From assembly GCF_015674855.1 (NCBI RefSeq), contig NZ_JADMLG010000004.1:516873-580872 (forward strand): a DNA stretch of 64,000 bases. Reading direction: 5' to 3'. The notes under the pieces are model-generated. The model worked only from the letters and a program-made list of their open reading frames with translations. It was not told the origin of the DNA and did not search any database. Of this stretch, positions 16,072 through 24,571 are shown piece after piece. Source of the stretch: Nocardia bovistercoris (GTDB taxonomy: Bacteria; Actinomycetota; Actinomycetes; Mycobacteriales; Mycobacteriaceae). Positions within the stretch are counted from its first letter, which is position 1, and every line of letters starts with the position of its first letter. The position numbers were made by a program, and so were the translations under genes.

Positions 16072-16915
16072 GTGTGCGGGTTCCGACCCAGAATACGCCA
16101 AGAATTCCGGTCCGAACCTCCCGGCGCTGCCGCCAATTCGCCTGCGGGTATGGCCCATCGCTCCGGCTCGACGGTTGAACGTCGCAGGTTCGTGCCCTCG
16201 GTGGGGTGTCGAACTTGGGAATCCGAATGACCTGCGGTTTTCAGGTCGATGACTGGTGGTCGAAGCTGTGGATCCACGGTAGATGGACTTCCGCGTCGGT
16301 GCCGTGTAGGCGAAGACGGGATACGCGCGAAACCTTACCCCGGTGATCGAAGCCGATTACCCGCTGTAAGTGGACTGTGCGCTTCGCTGCCTGTAGGCGA
16401 GGATTCGAATGCGTTGGGGCGGGCGGGTTGAGAAGGGAGCCGAGGTGGGCGCTGGATGTACAGATGGGCGGGCTTGGAGGTGGACCACAAGAGGGGCGGG
16501 TCGGCACCGGTCGGTAAGAGTTGCCTCGTAATAGGAAAGTTGATGTGTAAGCGTCAAAGAGGCACGTTGATGTATAAACGTCAATTTGATGCCGATGTTT
16601 TCAACATCTGGACGTGACTTACCGCTTGAGCGGGGCTGATGCATACGCTTCAAATTATGTGATAATGCAGAGGAATCAATTGCTTGTCCAGAAAAACTGG
16701 CCGGTCACGGGTTCCGCTTCGCATAAACATCAATCCAAACTCTGGAGGTTGCCGCTGATGTGAGGCGGTCGGGGTCCCACGCAGATCTCGGAAGCAGATC
16801 GGCTGTCACCATTCAATTACCGACTGGTTGGAATATTTTGTACCAGTTCTCAGGGTTCTTGCCGAGCTGAATCTATGCCAGAATATTGCTCACTGAATCT
16901 TCGATCGGAGCTGTC
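16072..16915. other. gene-free region with lower G+C and iterated motifs
   Basis: About 840 bases without a credible gene. The right half (16530-16740) is AT-richer and contains the repeated motif annotated separately. The left half shows nothing recognisable. Confidence 0.5.
16539..16739. repeat. iterated TTGATG-N6-CGTCAA motif upstream of the amidase gene
   Basis: Two close copies (16539-16557 and 16566-16584) read GTTGATGTGTAAGCGTCAA and GTTGATGTATAAACGTCAA, differing at two positions. Degenerate copies follow at 16585-16603 and 16635-16653, and an inverted one near 16715-16733. Each full copy is itself quasi-palindromic (TTGA...TCAA), as expected for a dimeric regulator site. They lie 180-380 bases before the amidase start. 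Confidence 0.55.
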
Positions 16916-17575
16916 GTGATATCCATCAAGGTTGGTAGGTCGGCGATGCGCCGATGGATTGTGTTGCTGGTCGTCGTCAGCTCGGCGACCCTCGTGGGCT
17001 CGCAAGGAACTGCGAATGCCGGCCCTGCTTACGACGGCGCAGCGGCAGCACGCTGGGCGCTAGGTCATGCTCAGGACCAGCAGCCAGACATTGCCGGCTG
17101 CACCTGGTTTGCCAGCCAAGCACTCTGGGCGGGCGGCATGCCGAAAGACGAGACTTGGAATGACAAAACCATCTCGGGTCTCATGGTGCACGGCGTGGCG
17201 GGTTCGCGCGCGGCCACGCTGGCCGACGAGCTTTACAGGTATCTGCTCTTCCATACGCAAACCCTGCCCATTCCCTTGGCGGGACCGCACGCTCAGTCTG
17301 GTCAGGACCGCTTTGCGACGAATGCTGTTCCGGAAGCCCGTCTGGGTGATCTGATCGCGTACGACTGGGACGGTGATGACGTGATCGACCACATGAGTGT
17401 GGTCACACACATCGGCAAGAACAACTATCCCGACGTTTCCGAATGGGGTACAGCCAAAGACGGCCGCCGGTCGGACTACGTCTACCGCGGGTGGACATGG
17501 TCGGAGAACGACAAGAATTGGCTCAGGGTAAAGAACCCCCATGTGATTGCCACCTTGTTGGTAGTCGCCCCTTGA
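16916..17575 (+). CDS. secreted amidase-domain protein
   Basis: GTG 16916 has CGGAG five bases upstream, giving 219 residues. A signal peptide is clear (basic n-region with MRRW, hydrophobic core VLLVVVSSATLV, small residues before the ANAGP cleavage region). The mature part shows CTWFASQALWAGGM with the probable catalytic Cys and VIDHMSVVTH with the probable His, plus a Tyr-Pro-Asp-Val-Ser-Glu-Trp segment. This pattern fits the putative amidase family (Amidase_6, PF12671). It is likely an extracellular Cys amidase acting on peptide or cell-wall amide bonds. G+C is lower than core genes. Confidence 0.8.
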   Translation: MISIKVGRSAMRRWIVLLVVVSSATLVGSQGTANAGPAYDGAAAARWALGHAQDQQPDIAGCTWFASQALWAGGMPKDETWNDKTISGLMVHGVAGSRAATLADELYRYLLFHTQTLPIPLAGPHAQSGQDRFATNAVPEARLGDLIAYDWDGDDVIDHMSVVTHIGKNNYPDVSEWGTAKDGRRSDYVYRGWTWSENDKNWLRVKNPHVIATLLVVAP

Positions 17576-17763
17576 GAAACGTTCGGCGCACGACGGGGTG
17601 GTCGTCGAGTACAGCGGTGATCTCTCGGAGTTTCAACAGTACATTCCTCGCTGAGGGCAACCGAGAGGCAATCAATGCATTCAGAGTAAACGAACATCGT
17701 GCGCCGCTCTGCTGCGGAAGCGTCCCGGTATCGCACTGAGGCGTGCGTGAGTCGACGGATCCG

Positions 17764-19206
17764 TCAGCTCCAAGCCGACAGTACGTCGGTGGCATTCCAG
17801 ACCAAGTCCACAGCGTCGGCGATGGAGTGTTCGACATCGGTCGAGGACACCACGAGCAATGCTGTTTCGCGCGGGGTGAAGCCCGGAACACTGGTCACTG
17901 CGCGCGTGAGTTCGGCGAGGTCGTGACGGTCGAACGGGGTATTGAGCCATTTGATCGATCCGGCGAAGATCACCCGTCCGGCGATGGGGGAACGGTCGGC
18001 GCCGATCAGGTCGATTTCCGGATCGAATGCGCGATTCCACCAGCCGCCCACCGCGGTGACATCCTGCCACGGAAGCCTTCCCGTGAGCGCAGCCAGTTCG
18101 AGCGCATCCCGGATCAGCGGTTCGACCGCCTTGCCGCGCCAAGAGGTCCAGCGTTTGACGAACAAGTCGTAGGCGGCGTCGACTCGGCCTCGCCTGACCA
18201 AGTCCTGCATCGAGCGCAGGGCCGCGAGATAGAGCCGCAAATTGCTGTCCGCGACCCGATACAGCGCGGGTTTGCCTGATTTGATCGATAGCGGGTGATC
18301 GACGGACAGCACGTGTTTGTCCGCTGAAAGTCGGTGCAGCAGAGGCGACAACGTCCCGGAGGGCAGTGTCCCGCTGCGGCTGCCCGCGGTAGCCGCGATG
18401 GTGGCGTGGGTGCGTTCCCCGCTGCCGATCGCTTCGAGCACGCGCCGCGCCTGGTCAGGTGCTGGAAACTCGGCGAGAAGGGTTGATTCGGGCAGTCCGA
18501 ACAGCGGTGCGGCGGGATCGGCGCATTCACGGCGTACGAATTGAAGTGGTGGCAATCCGTGCGGCCAGCTGCGCAAGATACCCGGAAGTCCGCCTGTGAT
18601 CAGGTGCGCGTCGATGCTCTCGGCCGCGTCGAGTCCGAGCGCGCTTCCGACTTCGGCCGGGTTGAGCGTGGTGAGGACGAGGTTGTCGGCTCGTCCGTAG
18701 AAGGGGCGATCATAGGCGGTGAGACGTTCCATCATGTGGATGTCGCTGCCCAGCAGCAGAAGTAGGATCGGTCGTTGTCGCAGCAGTCGGTCCCAGGCTG
18801 TTTGCAAGGCGCCGTCGAAAACCGCGTCTTGTTCTGCCAGCCAGGGCAGTTCGTCGATGACGACGATGATCGGCGAATCGCCGACCGAAGCCGCCAGCAG
18901 TCGGAACGCATCAGGCCAGCCGCCGATGCTCTCGGGAAGTGTTGCGGGATCGGGGACTATGCCCGATCTCGTCAGTTCCGCGAGGAACTCCCCGAGTGAT
19001 TCGGAGACCGGCATGCCTTTGATGGCGGTGAAGTACAGATACGGCACCTCTGCCGTATCGCAGAACTCCTGCACCAGCCGCGATTTTCCGACCTGCCTGC
19101 GACCTCTGATCGCCACGGCGACAGCGGTGCCGGATGCCGTGACGCGCTGGAGGCGGGTCCGGAGCAGTCCTAGTTCGACGTTTCTGCCAACGAATCCTGA
19201 AGTCAC
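17764..19206 (-). CDS. archaeal-type ATPase with DUF234-like C-terminal domain
   Basis: GTG 19206 is preceded by AGGAG at good spacing (480 residues); the longer frame up to 19245 would run through the operator. The Walker A variant is RGRRQVGKSRLVQEF and Walker B is IIVVIDELPWLAEQ. A sensor-like LLLLLGSDIHMME segment follows. Downstream is a winged-helix region and a DUF234-like domain ending with a nuclease-like FDPEIDLIGAD and a later FAGSIKW segment, reminiscent of PD-(D/E)XK folds. Such ATPases are widespread in archaea and actinobacteria without a clear function. Confidence 0.85.
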   Translation of the reverse strand: MTSGFVGRNVELGLLRTRLQRVTASGTAVAVAIRGRRQVGKSRLVQEFCDTAEVPYLYFTAIKGMPVSESLGEFLAELTRSGIVPDPATLPESIGGWPDAFRLLAASVGDSPIIVVIDELPWLAEQDAVFDGALQTAWDRLLRQRPILLLLLGSDIHMMERLTAYDRPFYGRADNLVLTTLNPAEVGSALGLDAAESIDAHLITGGLPGILRSWPHGLPPLQFVRRECADPAAPLFGLPESTLLAEFPAPDQARRVLEAIGSGERTHATIAATAGSRSGTLPSGTLSPLLHRLSADKHVLSVDHPLSIKSGKPALYRVADSNLRLYLAALRSMQDLVRRGRVDAAYDLFVKRWTSWRGKAVEPLIRDALELAALTGRLPWQDVTAVGGWWNRAFDPEIDLIGADRSPIAGRVIFAGSIKWLNTPFDRHDLAELTRAVTSVPGFTPRETALLVVSSTDVEHSIADAVDLVWNATDVLSAWS

Positions 19207-19220
19207 TCTACTCCTGATAC

Positions 19221-19250
19221 GTAGATGGAATCTACATAGATTCAATCTAC
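19221..19250 (-). promoter_or_regulatory. tandem 15-bp palindromic operator upstream of the ATPase gene
   Basis: Two adjacent 15-base units, GTAGATGGAATCTAC (19221-19235) and ATAGATTCAATCTAC (19236-19250), each near-palindromic around a central base. They lie 14 bases before the GTG start and overlap TACATAGAT, a plausible -10 element. This suggests repression by a dimeric regulator bound twice. Confidence 0.6.
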
Positions 19251-19318
19251 ATAACCATGCCGGAGACCACTAGTTCGCGAAGGACTTCGTTCACGGATCG
19301 TCGCCGTCGGGCGAACCG

Positions 19319-19531
19319 CTAGCGTGCCCAGGGTTCGGTGGGGGAGGCGGGGAGATCGTTGGTGATGAGCAGGTCTCGGATGCGTTCGTTGATCTTGCGG
19401 CGGGCGCGGTAGCCGGAACCGGCGTCGGTGTGGAAGAGGCCGGGGAATTCGCCCGCGTAGGCGATGAAGAGTCTGCGGTGGGGCACCCAGGTCACCTCGC
19501 AGCGGGAGTGCATGTCGTTGTTGTTGGGCAT
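19319..19531 (-). CDS. small hypothetical protein (70 aa)
   Basis: ATG 19531 with a GGAG-containing leader. The protein starts with an Asn-rich MPNNND stretch. It then has a compact basic domain with RRLFIAYAGEFPGLFH and ARRKINERIRDLL, which suggests a strand-strand-helix fold. No known motif. It stands between the ATPase gene and a strong AT-rich gap near 19725-19760, and could form its own transcript. Confidence 0.55.
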   Translation of the reverse strand: MPNNNDMHSRCEVTWVPHRRLFIAYAGEFPGLFHTDAGSGYRARRKINERIRDLLITNDLPASPTEPWAR

Positions 19532-19975
19532 GGTGGATCTCCGTTCGTCGTCGCGGTGTGTCGGAGAGGTGAACGGCGTCGGGGAGGTGCGTGAGCGGCA
19601 CTCCCCGACGCTGTTCCGGCGCGGGTTGTCGTCGGAGTCCGATGGGGATCCGCCGCGGCCGGACCCGCGCATGCGGGGTTGCGGGTCGATTGCCAGCTTA
19701 GGGGCGGCGACTGGCGTGCCGGGTTAATAAAACGGAATCCAAACCTATTTACTGTCTAAGGTCCCGAATCGGACCGGCATTGGTCCTGATACGGACGGAG
19801 CGAACCGGTCGGTCCAGCGGTGTTGATCATGGAGTCGGCGCGAGGCGGGCCCGAGACGGTCAACGGGTCGTCGATCCAGTTCGGATGACGCACCACCCAC
19901 TCGGGCGCGACCGCGCCGAGCGCCGATCCGGACGGACCCCGCTCGGCTGTCGCCGGTTACCGCTACGGTTGCCGG

Positions 19976-20989
19976 GTGATCATGCCCGCCATCGGTCTCG
20001 GCCTGCTCGCTGTGTTCGCGGTGCGTTTCGTGACCGATCGACGGCGACTCGGCAACGGCGTATTCCTGCTCCTCGGCTCGATTTTCACCGGGGTGTGGGC
20101 GCTGACCATGGGCGTCGAGGAGGCGCTGCCCGTCCTCGCCGTCGTCCTCGTCGTGCTCGCTCCGCTGCTGATGGTGGCCGCGGCGGTGTTGTTGCTCGTC
20201 AACGGCATACAGGTGTGCAGGCGCGAAGGCATCAGCCTGCACACGGCCCTGCCTTCGGGGGTTGCGCTGGTCTTCCTCACGCCCTACACGCTGTATGTGA
20301 TCGCGTTCGCGCTCGGCGATCTCTGGTTCACTGTCGCCACCGCCTCGGTGACCCTCGTCGTCAGCTACCTGGGTTTGCTGCTGATCGCTTTCCTGCTCTA
20401 CGCCTACGTGTACAAACATCTCGGCTACCAGCCGGGGATGGACGCCATCGTTGTGCACGGCTGCGGACTCGACGGCGGCCGGGTGCCGCCACTTCTTGCG
20501 AGCCGACTTGACCTCGCGTTGGAGGTCTATCGGGCCGAAATCGCCGCGGGCTCGGGCCCTTCGATCGTGACGAGCGGCGGCAAAGGTGATGACGAGAAAG
20601 TCGCCGAAGCCGAGGCCATGTCGGCATACCTCATGGAAGCCGGTATCGCGCCCGAAGCCGTTCTGCACGAGGACCGTTCCGTCGACACCAGGGAGAACCT
20701 GTTGTTCACCAAGGAATTGCTGACCGTGCGCGGGTCATCCGCCCGAATGGTGCTGGTCACCAGTGATTTCCACGTGCTGCGCACCGCGATCCTGGCGCGA
20801 CAACTGGATATGGACGCGGAGGTGGTCGGCGCGCGTACCGCCCTCTACTACCTGCCCGCCGCGATCCTGCGGGAATTCGCCGCGCTGGTCGTGCAGTACC
20901 GGTGGACGAATGTCGTCGCGGGTTCGGTCCTGGCGGCGCTACCGCCGATCGCCGTACTCACGGTGGGCGTGCCGGTCGCGGCTGTCTGA
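19976..20989 (+). CDS. YdcF-like (DUF218) multi-pass membrane protein
   Basis: GTG 19976. Residues 1-150 contain four to five transmembrane helices, followed by a DUF218 domain. Domain motifs are AIVVHGCGLDGGRVP, IVTSGGKGDDE, a Ser-Val-Asp-Thr-Arg-Glu-Asn-Leu segment and VLVTSDFHVLRT. A final hydrophobic stretch ends the protein. This is the larger YdcF type, unlike the single-pass one at 11522. Its 3' end overlaps the convergent WS/DGAT gene by 51 bases. Confidence 0.85.
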   Translation: MIMPAIGLGLLAVFAVRFVTDRRRLGNGVFLLLGSIFTGVWALTMGVEEALPVLAVVLVVLAPLLMVAAAVLLLVNGIQVCRREGISLHTALPSGVALVFLTPYTLYVIAFALGDLWFTVATASVTLVVSYLGLLLIAFLLYAYVYKHLGYQPGMDAIVVHGCGLDGGRVPPLLASRLDLALEVYRAEIAAGSGPSIVTSGGKGDDEKVAEAEAMSAYLMEAGIAPEAVLHEDRSVDTRENLLFTKELLTVRGSSARMVLVTSDFHVLRTAILARQLDMDAEVVGARTALYYLPAAILREFAALVVQYRWTNVVAGSVLAALPPIAVLTVGVPVAAV

Positions 20990-22396
20990 GGTGCGTCGGT
21001 CCGTTGATTCCCGTGCGGCGACCAGCAGTTCGTCCACGGCGGCAGGCACGGCGTCGGCGAGGGCGGAGATGTCGGGCACCAGGTCGCGGCTGGCGATGAA
21101 GCCGAAGTCGAGGCGGCCGTCGATGGACAGCACCGTCACGGTCAGCCCGGCGCCGTGGAATACCGGACCGAACGGAAACATGCTCGCGACCCGAACGCCG
21201 AGGAAGTTCAACGGCATCGGCGGACCCGGCACATTCGAGACCACCAGGTTGTGCACCACCGGATGCCGCTCGGCCAGCCGCAGCGAGTCGTACATGCGGG
21301 CCGCGAAGCGAAAAGCGTTGGGCGGTGCGTATTTCGACCAGTCGCGCAGGAAGTCCGCGCCAAGTTCCTCGTGTTCGCGCTTGGCGTGCCGATTGGCGAG
21401 GGCGACCGCGCGCAGCCGCTCGACCGGGTCGGCGATATCGGTGCCGAGTTCGGTGAACAGCGAGGACACCTTGTTGATGCCGTCGGTGTGGCGGGTCTGT
21501 CCGTGCACCGAGACCGGCACCGAGGCGATGAGCGATCGGTCCGGCAGTTCATCGTGTTTGCCGAGGTAGTCGCGCAGCACTCCGCCGACGATCGTCATCA
21601 CGACGTCGTTCACGGTGACCCCGAAGGACTTCTTGATCTCCTTGACGGTGTCGAGCCGCGATTCGACGAAGGCCACGGTGCGCCGGGCGCCGATGGCCCC
21701 GTTCAACGGGGTGCGCGGCGCGGTCAACGGTAAGGCCATGCCACGCTGCTTCTTTCGCCTGCGTTCGGCGAAACCGGCGAGGATGCCGAGGGTTTTCGGG
21801 ACCATGCCGAGCACGCCCGCCTTGGTGGGGAGCCGCACCGCCGCGTCGGTCAGCAGTTTCCAGTCCGGCGGCTGTGGTTCCGGCGTCCACCGGCTCGATT
21901 CCGCCGTGCGGGCGGCGTCGTGTCCGAGGTCACACAGGCTGAGGAGCATATCGGCGGCGGTGACGCCGTCGACGGCCGCGTGGTGGTACTTGCACACCAC
22001 CGCGATTCGGCCGTCGGCCAGACCTTCGACGAAGGTCATCTCCCACAGCGGACGATTCCGGTCCATCGGGGTGCTCGCGATGTCGGCCACGAGTTCGGCG
22101 AGTTCGGTTCGTTCGCCGGGGGCGGGCAGGCCCGCGCGGTGAATATGGTTGTCCAAGTCGAATTTCGGATCATCGACCCAGACCGGGTGATCCAGATTCA
22201 ACGGAACTTCGCGGATGCGGCGGCGCATCTGCGGGACGAGGTCGAGGCGGCACGCGAGTTCGGTCTGCACGGCGGCGTAGGAGTAGCCCGCGTCGCTCGC
22301 GGCGGGGTCGAGGATCAGCAGCGCGCAGACGTGCAGGTGCTGGGTCGGGGTTTCGAGATAGAGAAAGCTGGCATCCAATCCTGTCATGCGTTCCAT
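20939..22396 (-). CDS. WS/DGAT-type acyltransferase
   Basis: 485 residues with the family signature HHAAVDGV at about 138-145 (catalytic second His and Asp). The C-terminal PLNFLG and SNVPGPP segments are typical of WS/DGAT proteins. These enzymes transfer acyl-CoA to diacylglycerol or fatty alcohols, forming storage triacylglycerol or wax esters at the membrane. A palindrome matching TNNAACNNGTTNNA lies 14 bases upstream of the start, suggesting control by a KstR-like repressor. The Arg/Asp-rich tail lies in the overlap with 19976-20989. Confidence 0.93.
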   Translation of the reverse strand: MERMTGLDASFLYLETPTQHLHVCALLILDPAASDAGYSYAAVQTELACRLDLVPQMRRRIREVPLNLDHPVWVDDPKFDLDNHIHRAGLPAPGERTELAELVADIASTPMDRNRPLWEMTFVEGLADGRIAVVCKYHHAAVDGVTAADMLLSLCDLGHDAARTAESSRWTPEPQPPDWKLLTDAAVRLPTKAGVLGMVPKTLGILAGFAERRRKKQRGMALPLTAPRTPLNGAIGARRTVAFVESRLDTVKEIKKSFGVTVNDVVMTIVGGVLRDYLGKHDELPDRSLIASVPVSVHGQTRHTDGINKVSSLFTELGTDIADPVERLRAVALANRHAKREHEELGADFLRDWSKYAPPNAFRFAARMYDSLRLAERHPVVHNLVVSNVPGPPMPLNFLGVRVASMFPFGPVFHGAGLTVTVLSIDGRLDFGFIASRDLVPDISALADAVPAAVDELLVAARESTDRRTSDSRDRHAHREYGDRR

Positions 22397-22409
22397 AGCG
22401 GAATTCTAC

Positions 22410-22423
22410 TGAAACGCGTTCTA
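22410..22423. promoter_or_regulatory. KstR-like palindrome TGAAACGCGTTCTA
   Basis: Matches TNNAACNNGTTNNA exactly, a consensus known for the mycobacterial lipid/sterol regulator KstR. It is 14 bases before the WS/DGAT start and 120 before the divergent gene. The assignment to KstR itself is inference. Confidence 0.55.
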
Positions 22424-22543
22424 AATTTTGGGCGCGCGCGGGGATTCGGGCGTTGAATCCCGCCGCGTGTGTGTTACTGGCAGTTCTATGTATGTGTAGA
22501 ATATTGCTACAGTGATGTAGGAACGTGTGATCGAGGAGTACCG

Positions 22544-23446
22544 ATGAAGCTACTTCGCCGAGACCGGCGACGGGTCGAGACCGATCCCGGTGAGGTCGCC
22601 CTGCACGCGCGCGACGTCCGATTCGACTGGACGGACACTCCGCTGCACTGGATGCCCGCCGAACCCGTCGCCTCGCACTTGATCAACGCGCTGAATCTGC
22701 TGCTGCCCGAAGGCGAGCGCATGTTCTGCGCCGCCTACGCCGAGGCGCTGCCATCCGTGCGCGACGCGAAACTGCGCGAGGCGATGCTCGGCTTCATCGG
22801 TCAGGAAGCCATGCATGCCGCCACCCATGACCGGGTACTGCGCGAGGTGCTCGCGGCGGGCGGCATAGACCCCGAACCCTATGTCCGCCAAGCCGAATAC
22901 CTGTTCCGCAAGACCCTCGGCCCCGGCGGGGCGGACGGCGTCGCGCGCGGACAACACCTGGTCGAGCGGCTGGCGGTCATCGCATGCCTCGAACACTTCT
23001 TCGCCTACCTCGGCGACTGGGTCCTCAACGCCGACCTGGAGAAGTTCGACGCCGACCCCAGGGTCGCCGACCTGTTCCGCTGGCACGGCGCCGAGGAGGT
23101 CGAGCACCGGCACGTGGCCCACGATGTCGCGGTCTACTTCGAGGCGGGCTACGTGCGCCGCGCCGCGGTGATGACCATCGTGTTCCCGATCTTTCTCGTG
23201 CTCGTGGCGCGCGGCACGAAATACCTCGTCCACCGGGACCCGAGGCTGCCCGACCACGGATATCCGCGCCTGCTCACCCACATCGTCGGCGCGATGTGGC
23301 GCGGCGCTCTGCCCGGTGCGCCGTCGCTGGTGCGCAGTGCGCTGTCGACCTTCCTGCCCGGTTACGACCCCGAATCGGTCGGGTCGACCGCCCAGGCGGT
23401 GGCCTACCTGGCCACATCGCCCGCGGCGCAGGCGACGGCGTCGTGA
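22544..23446 (+). CDS. metal-dependent hydrolase-like protein (PF10118 type)
   Basis: ATG 22544 follows GAGGAG. The 300-residue, helix-rich protein has EAMHAATHD and WHGAEEVEHRHVAHDV, giving Glu and His residues spaced like a ferritin-type di-metal centre. A hydrophobic segment near residue 208 (MTIVFPIFLVLVA) suggests membrane association. The stop overlaps the GTG of the ferredoxin reductase gene, so the two are coupled. The pairing with an electron-transfer protein suggests that this protein is actually an oxygenase or desaturase-like enzyme on lipids. Confidence 0.85.
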   Translation: MKLLRRDRRRVETDPGEVALHARDVRFDWTDTPLHWMPAEPVASHLINALNLLLPEGERMFCAAYAEALPSVRDAKLREAMLGFIGQEAMHAATHDRVLREVLAAGGIDPEPYVRQAEYLFRKTLGPGGADGVARGQHLVERLAVIACLEHFFAYLGDWVLNADLEKFDADPRVADLFRWHGAEEVEHRHVAHDVAVYFEAGYVRRAAVMTIVFPIFLVLVARGTKYLVHRDPRLPDHGYPRLLTHIVGAMWRGALPGAPSLVRSALSTFLPGYDPESVGSTAQAVAYLATSPAAQATAS

Positions 23447-24546
23447 ACGCGGGCCCGATACCCGACCGGCTGCCCGCCGACCTGTACGGCAGGCGCGACC
23501 GCGACCGCGCGGTCCGCATCCTCGACGCCGTCGCGACCGCACGGCTGACCTGGACCACACTCGTCAACCGACGTCCCGTCACACCCGTCGTAGACGACCG
23601 TCGCCTCGCGCTCGTCGTCACCGACCGACGGATCGAAGCGCACGACGAGGACGTGGTGACCCTGCGGCTGCAAGCTCCCGACCGGCGTGAACTTCCACGC
23701 TGGCGACCCGGCGCGCACCTGGATCTGGAACTTCCCTCCGGGCGGCTGCGCCAGTACTCGCTGTGCGGCGACCCGGCCGACGCCATCGGCTACCGGATCG
23801 CCGTGCGCCGCATCCCCGAGGGCGGCGGCGGTTCGGTCGAGGTGCACGACACCGTGTCCGTTGGCACACCGCTGATCGTCCGCGGGCCGCGCAACGCCTT
23901 CCCCTTCGCGGTCCCCGGATACGGGTCACCCTCCACCCGTGTGCATTTCGTCGCGGGTGGAATCGGCATCACGCCGATGCTGCCGATGGCACGGCTGGCG
24001 CACCGACTCGGTCTCGACTGGTCCATGGTCTACACCGGCCGCTCCCGCGACGCCCTCCCTTTCCTCGACGAGATCGAGAGCTTCGGCGATCGCGCGGTGG
24101 TACGCACCGACGACCGCTCCGGCCTCCCGGACGCGGCCGCGCTGCTACCCGGCGTCACGCGGGGCTGCGCGGTCTACTGCTGCGGACCGTCGGCGATGAC
24201 CGCGACCGTCGCCGCGGCGGTGCGCGATCGTGGGATCGAACTGCACTCCGAGCGATTCTCCCCGCCGCCGATCATCGACGGTCGCCCCTTCGAGATCGAG
24301 ATCGCCTCCACCGGAGAGATATTCGAGGTCCCCGCATATCGCACCGCCCTCGACGCCATCCTCGACCGCCGCCCCGACCGCCCCTATTCGTGCCGCCAAG
24401 GCTTCTGCCGAACCTGCAAGGTCCGGGTGCTCGCGGGCGTCCCCGACCATCGCGAGACGACCCTGACCGACGCCGAACGCGACGCGGGTGATCTGCTCGT
24501 CTGTGTATCACGTTCGGCGAGCGAACGTTTGGTGCTGGACCTGTGA
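23443..24546 (+). CDS. FAD/2Fe-2S oxidoreductase (phthalate-dioxygenase-reductase type)
   Basis: GTG 23443 overlaps the upstream TGA; 367 residues. A flavin-binding domain comes first (RQYSLCGDP), then a pyridine-nucleotide domain (VAGGIGITPML, YCCGPSAM). The C-terminus is a plant-type 2Fe-2S domain with Cys residues in YSCRQGFCRTCKV and LLVCVSRS. It should pass electrons from NAD(P)H to an oxygenase, most likely the diiron-type protein encoded just upstream. The next gene starts 25 bases later, so an operon of three is likely. Confidence 0.92.
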   Translation: MNAGPIPDRLPADLYGRRDRDRAVRILDAVATARLTWTTLVNRRPVTPVVDDRRLALVVTDRRIEAHDEDVVTLRLQAPDRRELPRWRPGAHLDLELPSGRLRQYSLCGDPADAIGYRIAVRRIPEGGGGSVEVHDTVSVGTPLIVRGPRNAFPFAVPGYGSPSTRVHFVAGGIGITPMLPMARLAHRLGLDWSMVYTGRSRDALPFLDEIESFGDRAVVRTDDRSGLPDAAALLPGVTRGCAVYCCGPSAMTATVAAAVRDRGIELHSERFSPPPIIDGRPFEIEIASTGEIFEVPAYRTALDAILDRRPDRPYSCRQGFCRTCKVRVLAGVPDHRETTLTDAERDAGDLLVCVSRSASERLVLDL

Positions 24547-24571
24547 ACAACTGGGAATCAGGAGAAGGTCA

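Noticed and set aside
15955..19750. Integration of the 16-19.7 kb accessory patch into tRNA-Asn
   Set aside because: No second copy of the tRNA 3' end and no integrase gene was found at the other edge.
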